Positions 1-7,891 of a stretch of DNA of 64,000 nt are shown here, piece by piece. Made by a program: the position numbers and the translations under genes. The stretch is from contig NZ_JAIMJA010000002.1 of NCBI RefSeq assembly GCF_021295315.1, positions 1 through 64,000 on the forward strand, written 5' to 3'. Numbering within the stretch: the first letter of the stretch is position 1; each line of letters begins with the position of its first letter. This DNA comes from Motilimonas cestriensis. Its GTDB lineage: Bacteria; Pseudomonadota; Gammaproteobacteria; Enterobacterales; CBDFNC01. The notes beneath the pieces were generated by a model that worked only from the letters and a program-made list of their open reading frames with translations, searched no databases and was not told the DNA's origin.

Positions 1-47
1 TGCGCAATAAGGTTTTGCCATTCTTGGTTGGTGCGTCGTTTTCTCAT
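1..47 (-). CDS. IS66-family accessory protein (TnpA/OrfA type), N-terminus only
   Basis: A minus-strand ORF starts at ATG 45-47 and leaves the window after 15 codons, reading MRKRRTNQEWQNLIA. IS66 first ORFs commonly begin with a basic (K/R)RR-T segment followed by a 'QWQ.LI'-like motif, and this fragment fits. A GGAG ribosome-binding site lies about seven bases upstream of the ATG (around 55-60). In IS66 elements this small protein helps the DDE transposase, which would lie further left. The call rests on 15 residues and on the matching terminal sequence at 127. Confidence 0.5.
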   Translation of the reverse strand, partial: MRKRRTNQEWQNLIA

Positions 48-127
48 CTCAAATCTCCTCATGGTTGGAGACTTGATCTTATTCTTCGTGCTAGGGGATT
101 AGAATGCGGGGTTTATGATGCGCTTAC
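1..127 (-). mobile_element. End of an IS66-like insertion sequence (runs off the window)
   Basis: Read on the minus strand from position 127, the sequence begins GTAAGCGCATC, which resembles the GTAAGCG-type termini of IS66-family elements. About 80 bases inward, a start codon with a good ribosome-binding site opens an ORF resembling the small first IS66 protein. The rest of the element lies outside the window, so the other terminal repeat and the 8-bp target duplication expected of this family cannot be checked. The eight bases next to the end (128-135) would be the duplicated target. Confidence 0.55.
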
Positions 128-431
128 GGTTAAGTCGCGGTTACGCTTGGTATCTATATATAAAATCAGGTGGTAATGATTGCTCATAATGGCATAAGCA
201 CAAATATTGATGGTGAAGGTGCTCGCCAGTTGCTTTACCTTATCCACCACACAAAAAAGCGCGGCGAACACAGCGGCTAGTAACATGATAATAAGGCGTC
301 GATTCAGGGCAAATCAGCTGCTTGCGCGGAAGTGTCATAACCTTTATCCAGCTTGATAGATGGTCACTTAACTATGGCGCAAGATGTAACAGGCTTAAAA
401 TTTCGGAGGGTGTCCTGGTTATTTTAAATTT
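128..431. other. Gap between the IS66 end and the first cassette ORF
   Basis: About 300 bases without a convincing gene. A 34-codon plus-strand ORF at 176-280 has AGGTGG just before its ATG, but I do not recognise the peptide and it may be a gene fragment. Just past the stop of the gene at 432, a short imperfect hairpin (roughly 391-423, arms AACAGG and CCTGGTT) sits where a second attC could be. A GTTAAGT-like box lies at 366-373, but the interior does not fold as a normal attC, so at most this is a degenerate site. Confidence 0.35.
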
Positions 432-797
432 TTATGCTCGATTTTTACCATAGTTTTCATACTCTTGATCAATCATACCCTTACCTAAAAATTTATCTGG
501 ACTGCCTCCAAACTCGTTCTTTAGCCAGGTTAGACATTGGTCAAGATTACCTCGAAATTCTTTTATCTCATCGGGGTTATCTTCTCCGATGGTTGAAAAA
601 GACATGACATCGCAATAGTAGTCGTCCCCCTCGTCAACTGAGCGAATCAATTGGATCCTGGCATCATCTTCAGTTCCAGACATCAGAACCCAATCAAAAG
701 TCGTTGACTCAAAATACTCACCAATACCAATAAACTGAGTGATATCTCGACCCATTTTCAGATATAGCTTCAGTTGCGACTGAGGTAGATATTTCAT
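432..797 (-). CDS. Hypothetical protein, probable integron gene cassette
   Basis: I do not recognise this 121-residue acidic, soluble protein: it has no signal peptide, membrane segment or clear catalytic motif. The frame opens at TTG 803, but ATG 797 (MKYLPQSQ...) is preferred. That start lies only a few bases after the GTTAAAT box ending the attC-like site at 804-893, as is usual for cassette genes whose start sits close to the recombination point. Neighbouring codons give an ordinary globular pattern, with a Trp-rich middle and a charged C-terminus ending EYENYGKNRA. Single-gene cassettes often carry such orphans; toxin-antitoxin, immunity or metabolic roles are all possible and none is supported here. 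Confidence 0.6.
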   Translation of the reverse strand: MKYLPQSQLKLYLKMGRDITQFIGIGEYFESTTFDWVLMSGTEDDARIQLIRSVDEGDDYYCDVMSFSTIGEDNPDEIKEFRGNLDQCLTWLKNEFGGSPDKFLGKGMIDQEYENYGKNRA

Positions 798-803
798 ATG
801 CAA

Positions 804-893
804 ATTTAACGCCTATAGAACAGGACGTGTTTTAAGTTGATGGAGCGTAGCGGAAGCAGCTTAAAACCGTTCCTGTTACTATTTTTGTTATGC
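804..893 (-). repeat. Integron attC-like recombination site (90 bp)
   Basis: On the minus strand the site runs from GCATAAC (887-893; R'' position) to GTTAAAT (804-810), which fits the GTTRRRY core-site consensus. Between them is an imperfect palindrome: ATAG, ACAGGA and GTTTTAAG on one arm pair with CTTAAAAC, TCCTGT and CTAT on the other, with unpaired bases as in folded attC sites. The loop holds about 20 bases. It lies precisely between the stop of one ORF (899) and the start of the next (797). Fold and position, not one motif, support the call. Confidence 0.65.
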
Positions 894-898
894 AATTA

Positions 899-1369
899 CT
901 AGGTGTCATATTCACCGCTATCCCAAGGTTCAAAGAATGCCATGTAATTACCTGGCAACATCTCTACAGCCCAAACATCATCTTCACCCTCAGGCTCTCT
1001 GACAATTAGACCAATGTCGGTTTCATTGAATGATATAGAAAAAGGTTTAACTTCTATGCGACCAAACTCCACCTCACCGAGACTTTGCAAGCATTGTAGA
1101 TATCTATTCTTTCGGTCATCTTCTTCGTAAGATCCTCGAACGCCTAAACTTTCAATATTTGAATCGATTAAATTTCCATCAAGATCGAATTGAAATAATG
1201 CTATGTATTCACATCCTTTAGATGAGCTAGAGGAAGGCTCAAAAGGAGTGGTTAAAAAGAACTGACGGCCACCTTTAGTTCGACCAACATGCTCTGCATG
1301 ATAATCATCATGATCAATTGCAACTTTTTGAGGCCTACTTGCATTCATGTGAGATTCTCGATGTTGCAT
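899..1369 (-). CDS. Hypothetical protein, probable integron gene cassette
   Basis: A 156-residue soluble protein of unknown function. It has a Ser-rich stretch near residue 48 and a C-terminus ending NYMAFFEPWDSGEYDT. I recall similar proteins only as conserved hypotheticals. The first ATG (1369) lies inside a GTTATGC box (1366-1372) that looks like the right-hand core of an integron attachment site. A second ATG at 1348 (MNASRPQK...) is an alternative start. The gene is followed by the attC-like site at 804-893, so boundary, ORF and attC form a complete cassette. No integrase gene is adjacent. A perfect TATAAT at 1388-1393 on the same strand could supply transcription. Confidence 0.65.
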   Translation of the reverse strand: MQHRESHMNASRPQKVAIDHDDYHAEHVGRTKGGRQFFLTTPFEPSSSSSKGCEYIALFQFDLDGNLIDSNIESLGVRGSYEEDDRKNRYLQCLQSLGEVEFGRIEVKPFSISFNETDIGLIVREPEGEDDVWAVEMLPGNYMAFFEPWDSGEYDT

Positions 1370-1372
1370 AAC
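1366..1372 (-). other. Putative integron core site (GTTATGC) at the cassette boundary
   Basis: GTTATGC on the minus strand matches the R''-box of the downstream attC read in reverse (887-893 on the plus strand), and marks where the cassette gene at 899-1369 would join the chromosome. The start codon of that gene is part of this box. No full attC or attI could be recognised further right. Confidence 0.4.
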
Positions 1373-1387
1373 AGCTTATTACATCCC

Positions 1388-1393
1388 ATTATA
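1388..1393 (-). promoter_or_regulatory. Possible promoter -10 box (TATAAT) for the cassette genes
   Basis: A perfect TATAAT on the minus strand lies about 15 bases before the GTTATGC boundary. The region 15-18 bases upstream of it (around 1409-1417) has only a weak -35 match. A small GC hairpin (ACGCC/GGCGT, 1404-1420) overlaps that area. Confidence 0.35.
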
Positions 1394-1667
1394 GGGTGAT
1401 AAAACGCCCCAAAACGGCGTCTAAAAAACATCCACAATATTTACATCATTTTTATCTATAGTAAACAATCAATTATCGGCCTTGTAGGGCCTTTGCTGTT
1501 ATTTTCCGACAAAACGGCGACTAATCATGTTATGCGACAAGTGTTAACTTATTTCTGTAAAAATGCGTTTAAAAAACAATCAACCATAAATATTAACAAT
1601 GCTAAACCACAGGCCAAGCATTCTTTTCGCTCAACGCCGCTATTGCCCTCCGGCAACTCGCAGAGAC

Positions 1668-1695
1668 AAAAAAACCGGCAAATGCCGGATTTTTC
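1668..1695 (-). terminator. Rho-independent terminator (bidirectional) after the YebC-family gene
   Basis: Perfect inverted repeat CCGGC/GCCGG at 1675-1688, followed on the minus strand by seven T (1668-1674). On the plus strand it is followed by ATTTTT, so it can also stop transcription coming from the left. Confidence 0.75.
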
Positions 1696-1716
1696 AATTG
1701 TCAGTGTTGTTTAGGC

Positions 1717-2442
1717 TTATGCCTCTTCAACCTGACCGTTGTGATAAACGTCTTGCACGTCATCACAATCATTTAGCATGTCTAAGAACTTCTCAAACAC
1801 CGCAACGTCTTCACCGGTAATCGGCGCTTCGGTTTGTGGTACGAAGGTAATCTCTTCTACATCAAGCTCAACATCAGGCATTGCTTCAGCTAGGGCTGTT
1901 TTGGCTTTGTAAAACTCAGTGTGCGGTGCAAATACCGTGATCACACCATCTTCGTTTTCAATGTCAGTCACATCAACATCGGCCATCATTAACGCTTCTA
2001 GTACCGCTTCGTCGTCTTCACCCTTAAATGCCAAAATAGCTAAGTGATCAAACATATGTGCCGCTGAGCCAGGTGCACCTAATTTAGCACCGTTTTTCAA
2101 AAAGGCTTGACGCACTTCCATATGAGTACGATTGGTGTTGTCAGTTAAACAGTCCACAATCACCATACAGCCACCAGGACCAAAACCTTCATAGCGAGCG
2201 TGAGAGTAATCTTCACCGCCAGCACCTGACGCTTTTTCAATCGCACGTTCAATAACGTGAGTAGGCACTTGGTCTTTTTTCGACTTTTCAATAATACGTT
2301 TTAGGGAGAGGTTGGTGTCGGGGTCGGGGCCACCATTTTTTGCTATTACGTATATTTCTTTACCGTATTTCGAATAAACCTTGGTTTTCATTCCGGCTGT
2401 TTTAGCCATCGAATCTTTACGGTTCTGGTAAGCTCTTCCCAT
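1717..2442 (-). CDS. YebC/PmpR-family protein, YeeN-type (DUF28)
   Basis: Member of the YebC/TACO1 family, described as DNA-binding regulators and, more recently, as translation factors that help ribosomes at difficult motifs. The 241-residue length fits. The N-terminus MGRAYQNRK and the phrases [24 protein letters not shown] and RYEGFGPGG are family hallmarks. The [13 protein letters not shown] segment resembles E. coli YeeN more than the housekeeping YebC, so a second paralogue elsewhere is likely. The C-terminus is strongly acidic. A purine-rich GAGAGAACG precedes the ATG. It is transcribed alone, with its own terminator. Confidence 0.9.
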   Translation of the reverse strand: MGRAYQNRKDSMAKTAGMKTKVYSKYGKEIYVIAKNGGPDPDTNLSLKRIIEKSKKDQVPTHVIERAIEKASGAGGEDYSHARYEGFGPGGCMVIVDCLTDNTNRTHMEVRQAFLKNGAKLGAPGSAAHMFDHLAILAFKGEDDEAVLEALMMADVDVTDIENEDGVITVFAPHTEFYKAKTALAEAMPDVELDVEEITFVPQTEAPITGEDVAVFEKFLDMLNDCDDVQDVYHNGQVEEA

Positions 2443-2616
2443 CTCGTTCTCTCTCGATCTGTATTTGAAAAAATAATGCCGCAGATTTTACCCGCAACCC
2501 CCCTGCTAACGCTAGCTTTACCATCAAGCAAAACAGGTTAAACCTAGTTACAGGTCAAATTTCGGGTGAATATACCTAAGCAAGGTCAAGGGGCGAGGGG
2601 CAAAATGGGCCCCTGC

Positions 2617-2649
2617 CAAAAACAAAAAAACCTGCCGCAGCAGGTTTTT
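2617..2649 (-). terminator. Rho-independent terminator of rluB
   Basis: Inverted repeat CCTGC-CGCA-GCAGG at 2631-2644, with a T-rich run on the minus strand (complement of 2617-2630) just after the rluB stop. TTTTT also follows on the plus strand. Confidence 0.8.
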
Positions 2650-2663
2650 GGGATTAGGTGAAA

Positions 2664-3527
2664 TTAACGGCTACGCGCTTTTTTACGTTCACTGTTTTGC
2701 TTCATTTGGTGTTTTTTCACCGAACGACGAATACGGGTATTTTGCGTGCGCGCTGGGCGTTTATCCACTTTTACTTTGGTTTCGGTTTCAGGATCTAGGT
2801 TTACCGAACTACGCAGTGCATTCACTTCTTTTAACGGTAACTCGGTCCAACCGCCTTTTGGCAGCGACTTAGGCAAGTTAAGTTGACCGTAACGTACGCG
2901 GATCAAGCGGCTAACTTGCATGCCTTGGCTTTCCCACAAACGTCTTACTTCACGGTTACGTCCTTCACTTAAGGTAACGTTAAACCATTCGTTAATGCCT
3001 TCACCGCCAGACTTTTTGATCTTGCTAAAAGAAGCCATGCCATCTTCAAGCTTCACGCCTTCTTTCAAGCGCGCCAACATTTCATCTTCAATTTCGCCAA
3101 ATACACGTACCGCATATTCACGCTCAATTTCATGGCTTGGGTGCATCATGCGATTGGCTAGCTCACCGTCGGTGGTAAACAGTAACAAACCAGCGGTGTT
3201 TATATCTAAACGGCCTACCGCAATCCAGCGCGAGCCTAAAATGCGAGGTAAACGGTCAAATACCGTGGCGCGGCCATCGCTGTCAAAACGCGTACAAAGC
3301 TCGCCTTCTGGCTTGTGGTACATCAACACCCGACACACCACATCTTCTTCGGCTTTAGTCGCAATAATGCGGCCTTCAACTCGGATCACTTGATCGGCTT
3401 CGGCGCGATCGCCCAAGGTGGCAATTTTACCGTCAACACTCACTTTACCGGCTTGGATCAGCTCTTCCATTTTTCGACGAGAGCCTACGCCACTACGGGC
3501 AAGTACTTTTTGAATCTTTTCACTCAT
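2664..3527 (-). CDS. rluB: 23S rRNA pseudouridine(2605) synthase RluB
   Basis: Converts U2605 of 23S rRNA (E. coli numbering) to pseudouridine during large-subunit assembly. An N-terminal S4 RNA-binding domain (about residues 1-60, [16 protein letters not shown]) precedes the RsuA/RluB-type catalytic domain. The [17 protein letters not shown] motif carries the catalytic Asp, and [11 protein letters not shown] follows later. The tail from about residue 250 is very basic, ending SERKKARSR, as in RluB rather than RluE/RluF. The frame is open to 3542, but ATG 3527 has AGGA seven bases upstream and gives the family N-terminus MSEKIQK, making 287 residues. It appears to be a single-gene unit. Confidence 0.93.
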   Translation of the reverse strand: MSEKIQKVLARSGVGSRRKMEELIQAGKVSVDGKIATLGDRAEADQVIRVEGRIIATKAEEDVVCRVLMYHKPEGELCTRFDSDGRATVFDRLPRILGSRWIAVGRLDINTAGLLLFTTDGELANRMMHPSHEIEREYAVRVFGEIEDEMLARLKEGVKLEDGMASFSKIKKSGGEGINEWFNVTLSEGRNREVRRLWESQGMQVSRLIRVRYGQLNLPKSLPKGGWTELPLKEVNALRSSVNLDPETETKVKVDKRPARTQNTRIRRSVKKHQMKQNSERKKARSR

Positions 3528-3816
3528 GGTTATTCCTAACACTCATTGGCGCAGTGTAATTAATACACTGCAAACCCATCATTTTCTGTTGGCTATTACA
3601 ATTTATGATTAGAAATAAACACATAGCCAACACAAATCGGTTTTGAAGTTGCTTGGATATAAACCTACACAGGGTATGCGCTTAGCAGATGTGTATGCCT
3701 ACTTCACAGCAGTCAAATCAAAGGGCGCAAATTGTACCAGCTTTGGCGTAAATCACTTAATAAAATCGCCACCAAAGCTGATTTTTTCACCACTTTAATT
3801 TCTTCGTAATGCTAAA

Positions 3817-4437
3817 TCACTCAAATGCCGATGGATCGCCCGATCCACGGCGAACAATTTCTGGCTCTCCTTCCGAAAAGTCGACAACTGTCGTCGGTTT
3901 TTCAGATAAGAAGCCACCATGAATAATCAGCTCAACATGGCGCTCTAATTTGTCACGGATTTCTTCAGGGTCAAATTCAGTGTGCTCGTTACCGGGTAAA
4001 ATTAAGCTAGAAGACATCAATGGCTCACCCAGTTTTTCAAGTAATGCCAAGGCTATATTGTTGTCTGGAATACGAATTCCGATGGTTTTTTTCTTTGGGT
4101 TCATTAAACGCTTCGGCACTTCTTTGGTCGCTTTGAAAATAAAGGTATAAGCACCAGGGGTGTTATTTTTTAAATAACGAAACGCGGCATTATCGACTCT
4201 GGCATAAGATGCTAGTTCCGATTGGTCTTTGCATAATAAAGTAAAATTATGGTCTTTATCGATATGACGAATTTTACAAATTCGCTCCATTGCTGCCTTA
4301 TCGCCTAATTGGCAACCTAGGGCATAGCCAGAATCGGTAGGGTAAACAATTACGCCACCTTGATGAATAATTTCAACCGCTTGGCTAATCAAGCGTGCTT
4401 GTGGGTTATCTGGGTGTACATAAAAAAACTGACTCAT
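3817..4437 (-). CDS. yciO: YciO, Sua5/YrdC/YwlC-family protein
   Basis: 206 residues with the Sua5/YrdC fold that binds double-stranded RNA and makes threonylcarbamoyl-AMP in the true tsaC members. Visible motifs are GGVIVYPTDSGYALG near residue 28, KIRHIDKDHNFTLLCKD and a C-terminal IVRRGSGDPSAFE. These match the YciO branch, whose cellular role is less certain than that of TsaC. In E. coli yciO lies beside yciV (rnm), and here rnm lies just upstream on the same strand with a gap of about 75 bases, so the pairing is conserved. Confidence 0.9.
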   Translation of the reverse strand: MSQFFYVHPDNPQARLISQAVEIIHQGGVIVYPTDSGYALGCQLGDKAAMERICKIRHIDKDHNFTLLCKDQSELASYARVDNAAFRYLKNNTPGAYTFIFKATKEVPKRLMNPKKKTIGIRIPDNNIALALLEKLGEPLMSSSLILPGNEHTEFDPEEIRDKLERHVELIIHGGFLSEKPTTVVDFSEGEPEIVRRGSGDPSAFE

Positions 4438-4455
4438 CTCAATCCTCTACTTTTA

Positions 4456-4490
4456 CACTCACCAACAAATCTAACGTGAGTGCTTTTTTT
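4456..4490 (+). terminator. Terminator-like hairpin between rnm and yciO
   Basis: Perfect inverted repeat CACTCAC (4456-4462) / GTGAGTG (4476-4482), followed on the plus strand by seven T (4484-4490). Both flanking genes are on the minus strand, where the run after the stem is weak. The orientation is therefore odd, and it may act only as an RNA stem-loop in the rnm-yciO transcript. Confidence 0.4.
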
Positions 4491-4512
4491 ATTATTAATG
4501 TTCTTTCTTACG

Positions 4513-5367
4513 CTAAGCTTCACTCAACGCTAAAATTTCAGGCCAATCTTGCCAAATTGGCTCGGCATCTTTAGGTAAATATAGGTTACGGCCCAGATCG
4601 CACCAACTACTGATTAAATGAAAATCAGAGCCTTGCGAGGCTTTAAGGCCAACATCGTTGCCCCATTGCGCTAGATTGACTCTGTCTTGTGGCGATTGTT
4701 GTGACATCGCTACCTCTAAGGCATCTCCGCCCGCGGCTTTAAAGTCGTTAAGTAAACGCTTGAGCCACTTATTCGACAGCTTATAATGGGTAGGATGGGC
4801 CAATACCGCCACCCCACCACTTTGTTTGATGATCGCAATGGCCTCTGCTAACTCAGGCCAATTCGATGGCACATAACCCGGATTTCCCTTGGTTAAATAC
4901 TTTTTAAACACATTGGGGAATGAGTCAACAATACCGGCATTAACCATGTAGCGGGCAAAATGGGCACGTGTTATGGCTGCATCACCCGCTAACGCTTTTG
5001 CTCCCTCATACGCCCCAAAAATACGTTTTTTTTCTAAGCGCAGCCCCATTTCAATGGCTCTGGCTTCACGCTTTTCACTTTGGCCTTGAATAAACGCCTG
5101 CAAAGCAGGATGGTCGATGTCCATACGCAATCCCACCACGTGAATTTCATGGTTTTCCCAACCCGATGAAATTTCAATGCCATTAATTAGCGTTAACGGC
5201 AAATCAAGCTCTGCAATCGCTTGGCGAGCGGGTGCGATACCCGCGGTCGTGTCGTGATCGGTAATGGCTAATACATCGACTCGGCGTTCAACGGCTCGCT
5301 GTACGAGTTCAGCAGGTGATAACAACCCGTCTGAGGAAGTGGTATGTGAGTGAAAGTCGATTAACAT
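4513..5367 (-). CDS. rnm: RNase AM (5'-3' exoribonuclease, PHP domain), YciV/TrpH family
   Basis: PHP-superfamily metal-dependent hydrolase, 284 residues. In E. coli the YciV protein (RNase AM) trims 5' ends of rRNAs and small RNAs and can remove 3'-phosphates from 3',5'-bisphosphonucleotides. Metal-ligand motifs are visible: DFHSHTTSSDG at the N-terminus, ITDHDTTAG, NGIEISSGWENHEIHVVG, LAHPTHY and the C-terminal GSDFH. The frame opens at TTG 5370; ATG 5367 (MLIDFHSH) is the natural start. It is divergent from the trp operon, the same arrangement that earned the family its old name TrpH. Confidence 0.92.
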   Translation of the reverse strand: MLIDFHSHTTSSDGLLSPAELVQRAVERRVDVLAITDHDTTAGIAPARQAIAELDLPLTLINGIEISSGWENHEIHVVGLRMDIDHPALQAFIQGQSEKREARAIEMGLRLEKKRIFGAYEGAKALAGDAAITRAHFARYMVNAGIVDSFPNVFKKYLTKGNPGYVPSNWPELAEAIAIIKQSGGVAVLAHPTHYKLSNKWLKRLLNDFKAAGGDALEVAMSQQSPQDRVNLAQWGNDVGLKASQGSDFHLISSWCDLGRNLYLPKDAEPIWQDWPEILALSEA

Positions 5368-5387
5368 CAATTATCCATAAATATAAC

Positions 5388-5420
5388 TTGACTTTATAGG
5401 TCAAATAAAAGAAGAATTAG
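5388..5420 (+). promoter_or_regulatory. Probable trp operon promoter
   Basis: TTGACT (5388-5393) is followed after about 18 bases by AAGAAT (5412-5417), a fair sigma70-type pair, and the trpL start is about 30 bases downstream. I see no convincing GTACTAGT-like TrpR operator overlapping it. Confidence 0.5.
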
Positions 5421-5448
5421 GCATCATTCATGTAACGAAATCGCCGAG

Positions 5449-5502
5449 ATGCATAATTTAACACATTCTTCTCTAATTTGGTGGTGGCACAATCCAGAAT
5501 AA
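5449..5502 (+). CDS. trpL: trp operon leader peptide TrpL
   Basis: A 17-residue ORF reading MHNLTHSSLIWWWHNPE, with three consecutive TGG (Trp) codons at 5479-5487, ends at TAA 5500-5502. Its place upstream of a rho-independent attenuator and trpE matches the classical trp leader, whose translation senses charged tRNA-Trp. Ribosome stalling on the Trp codons would cover region 1 and favour the antiterminator. The ribosome-binding site is weak (only GAG at 5446-5448). The Trp codons and attenuator make the call firm despite the short length. Confidence 0.88.
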   Translation: MHNLTHSSLIWWWHNPE

Positions 5503-5580
5503 GCGGGTTGTGTGGTTTGTTATATGTAAAATATATTAAAGAAAACCGACAAAAAGCCCGCAACTAAGCGGGCTTTTTTC
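5488..5580 (+). promoter_or_regulatory. trp attenuator (alternative stem-loops and terminator)
   Basis: Region 1 (CACAATCC, 5488-5495) can pair with region 2 (GGGTTGTG, around 5505-5512). The terminator is GCCCGC (5556-5561) with GCGGGC (5568-5573), extended by A/T pairs and followed by six T (5574-5579). Region 2 includes TAAGCGGG (5500-5507), identical to the distal arm of the terminator (5566-5572), so it can pair with the proximal arm instead and form the antiterminator. All four elements of classical transcription attenuation are present. Confidence 0.88.
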
Positions 5581-5687
5581 GTATCAGGACGGTTGAAATG
5601 CAAATACAGGTAAAAAAACACAATTGGCGATGGTGAATTAACAACTAAACCTTATAAAAACAAAATGTTAATTATATCGGAGTTAAA

Positions 5688-7280
5688 ATGAATACATCAG
5701 GATACACAGGCGAACTTGCTACCTTACGCAGGCACAGCCAATACAGCACGGAATCGCTGCCCTTATACCAAGCCTTGAGCCGCCCCGGTGATAACAGCTT
5801 GCTCCTCGATTCCGCCGAAATAGACAGTAAGGCCGACTTAAAAAGTTTAATGCTACTGGATGCCGCCGTACGCATTGCTTGCCACGGCTTAAACGTGACC
5901 ATGGAAGCGTTAACGGATAATGGTTATAACTTGTTGGTATTTTTAACTGAGCAGTTTGAATCAAATGTGGCAGTTGAACTCAATGAACGCCGTTTAACGC
6001 TCACCTTCCCTGAGCCAGATAGAGATTCAGACGAAGACACTCGATTAAAGTCTCATTCCCCAGTGGACGGCCTACGCACCATCATCAACACAGTGAAAAC
6101 CGAGTCCGACTTAAATGAAGCGTTGTTTATCGGCGGCGCGTTTTCTTATGACTTTATCGGCACCTTTGAAAATTTGCCAGACGTGCCAAACGGCACCAAT
6201 CAATGCCCAGATTACCTATTTTATGTCGCTGAAACCTTGCTGCTGCAAGACCACCAGCAACAACAATGTGAGTTGATAGGCTCAGTGTTTAGCGGGCCAA
6301 ATAGTCAAGCCAACCAAGCCAACATCGAACAACGCCTGCAAGACATCGCTACTCTCTGTGAAAACTTTACCTCTCAGCCAATTACCACCACCGATATCGT
6401 GACCAGCAAGGTCAGCGTTGATGTTTCTGATGTTGAGTTTTGCCGTCAGGTGGAAACCCTGAAAAGCTATATCCGCAAGGGTGATATCTTTCAAGTGGTA
6501 CCTTCACGTAGCTTCTCACTGGAGTGCCCATGTTCATTAAGCGCTTACGGTAAGTTAAAAGAAACCAACCCTAGCCCTTATATGTTTTATTTAAACGACC
6601 AAGATTTTGTGTTGTTTGGCGCGTCACCAGAGAGTGCGATTAAGTACTGCCACCAGTCTAATGACGTAGAAATCTACCCGATTGCAGGCACCCGTCGTCG
6701 TGGTTTTAATCCCGATGGCAGCATCAATAAAGATCTCGATGGCCGCATTGAATTAGAGCTACGCCTTGATAAAAAAGAAATGTCTGAGCATTTAATGCTT
6801 GTGGATTTAGCGCGTAACGATGTGGCGCGTATTTCCGAGCCGGGCACCCGCCATGTGGCCGACTTACTCAAAGTTGACCGTTACAGCCATGTGATGCATT
6901 TAGTGTCACGGGTGGTGGGTAAACTGCGCAGTGACTTAGACGCGCTGCACGCCTATCAGGCTTGTATGAATATGGGTACCTTAACCGGCGCGCCGAAAAT
7001 TCGCGCTTCAGAGCTGATTCGTCAAACAGAACAACAGCGCCGCGGCAGCTATGGCGGCGCCGTAGGTTACTTAACCGGTCAAGGCGAAATGGACACGTGT
7101 ATCGTGATCCGCTCCGCTTTTGTACAAAACCAAGTCGCCCATGTACAAGCAGGCGCGGGGGTGGTTTATGATTCAAAACCCCAAGCAGAAGCAGATGAAA
7201 CCCGCAGCAAAGCCGCGGCCGTGTTAAACGCCATCGCTCAAGCGCACGGCACCACATTGGAGGCGGTTAACAATGCCTAA
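5688..7280 (+). CDS. trpE: Anthranilate synthase component I
   Basis: Makes anthranilate from chorismate, using ammonia supplied by TrpG; first step of tryptophan synthesis. The 530-residue protein has the N-terminal regulatory domain ([16 protein letters not shown], where E. coli has LLES, a Trp feedback site) and the C-terminal chorismate-binding domain. Motifs include [50 protein letters not shown] and [19 protein letters not shown] lies before ATG 5688. The gene overlaps trpG by eight bases, which suggests translational coupling. Expression should follow the attenuator directly upstream. Confidence 0.97.
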   Translation: MNTSGYTGELATLRRHSQYSTESLPLYQALSRPGDNSLLLDSAEIDSKADLKSLMLLDAAVRIACHGLNVTMEALTDNGYNLLVFLTEQFESNVAVELNERRLTLTFPEPDRDSDEDTRLKSHSPVDGLRTIINTVKTESDLNEALFIGGAFSYDFIGTFENLPDVPNGTNQCPDYLFYVAETLLLQDHQQQQCELIGSVFSGPNSQANQANIEQRLQDIATLCENFTSQPITTTDIVTSKVSVDVSDVEFCRQVETLKSYIRKGDIFQVVPSRSFSLECPCSLSAYGKLKETNPSPYMFYLNDQDFVLFGASPESAIKYCHQSNDVEIYPIAGTRRRGFNPDGSINKDLDGRIELELRLDKKEMSEHLMLVDLARNDVARISEPGTRHVADLLKVDRYSHVMHLVSRVVGKLRSDLDALHAYQACMNMGTLTGAPKIRASELIRQTEQQRRGSYGGAVGYLTGQGEMDTCIVIRSAFVQNQVAHVQAGAGVVYDSKPQAEADETRSKAAAVLNAIAQAHGTTLEAVNNA

Positions 7281-7881
7281 TTCAAATCAAAGCCTTTACA
7301 CCATTGTGTTACTGGATAATTTTGATTCATTTACTTACAACCTAGTGGATCAATTTCGCAGCTTAGGCCACCCAGTCAAAATCTATCGCAACAGCGTGGA
7401 TGCCAGCAAAATTAAAGCTGAGATAGACGCTATCCCAGACTCGGTTCTGGTATTATCACCCGGCCCCGGCTGTCCATCTGAAGCAGGTTGTATGCCGGAG
7501 TTGATCCAATTGTGTCGCGGTGAAGTACCTATTTTGGGCATATGTTTAGGCCATCAAGCCTTGATTGAACACTATGGCGGCATTGTTGGCCCAGCAGAAG
7601 AAATTATGCACGGTAAATCGTCTGACATTAATCACTGCGGCAATCGTATGTTCGCCGGGTTAACTCAGCCCTTACCGGTAGCACGTTACCATTCTTTAGT
7701 CGGGACTTTTGTGCCCGATAGCCTTAAAATTGTCGCCAGCTTTAACGACATGCCCATGGCTATTTATCAAGAGCAAGATCGGGTGATCGGGTTTCAATTC
7801 CACCCCGAGTCTATTTTGACCAGCGAAGGCGCTAAGCTACTTGAAGCCAGTTTAGATCTCATTTCGCAGCCAGCGAGCTAA
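7273..7881 (+). CDS. trpG: Anthranilate synthase component II (glutamine amidotransferase)
   Basis: Hydrolyses glutamine and channels ammonia to TrpE. It is a class I amidotransferase of 202 residues with the oxyanion segment [12 protein letters not shown], the nucleophile motif LGICLGHQ (catalytic Cys) and the His-Glu pair in [10 protein letters not shown]. It starts inside trpE and ends ten bases before trpD. It is a free-standing protein, not the TrpG-TrpD fusion of E. coli, an arrangement common in Shewanella and Vibrio relatives. Confidence 0.96.
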   Translation: MPNSNQSLYTIVLLDNFDSFTYNLVDQFRSLGHPVKIYRNSVDASKIKAEIDAIPDSVLVLSPGPGCPSEAGCMPELIQLCRGEVPILGICLGHQALIEHYGGIVGPAEEIMHGKSSDINHCGNRMFAGLTQPLPVARYHSLVGTFVPDSLKIVASFNDMPMAIYQEQDRVIGFQFHPESILTSEGAKLLEASLDLISQPAS

Positions 7882-7891
7882 GGACAGCACA

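Larger units (their letters stand above)
1370..1716. other. Junction between the cassette region and the core genome
   Basis: About 350 bases with no supported gene; two overlapping 73-codon plus-strand frames look like chance. It contains the possible cassette promoter, small hairpins at 1404-1420 and near 1479-1493, a second GTTATGC on the plus strand near 1529, and the terminator of the YebC-family gene at 1668-1695. An integrase gene would be expected here for an array reading leftward, but none is present. Confidence 0.4.

Noticed and set aside
1493-1820. Two overlapping 73-codon plus-strand ORFs
   Set aside because: They run into the antisense of the YebC-family gene, have no ribosome-binding site, and lack a protein-like pattern.
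5371-5448. TrpR-type operator at the trp promoter
   Set aside because: No convincing GTACTAGT-like palindrome overlaps the proposed -35/-10 boxes.
6868-7257. 129-codon minus-strand ORF inside trpE
   Set aside because: Antisense shadow of the conserved chorismate-binding domain; Arg/Leu-rich composition is typical of shadow frames.
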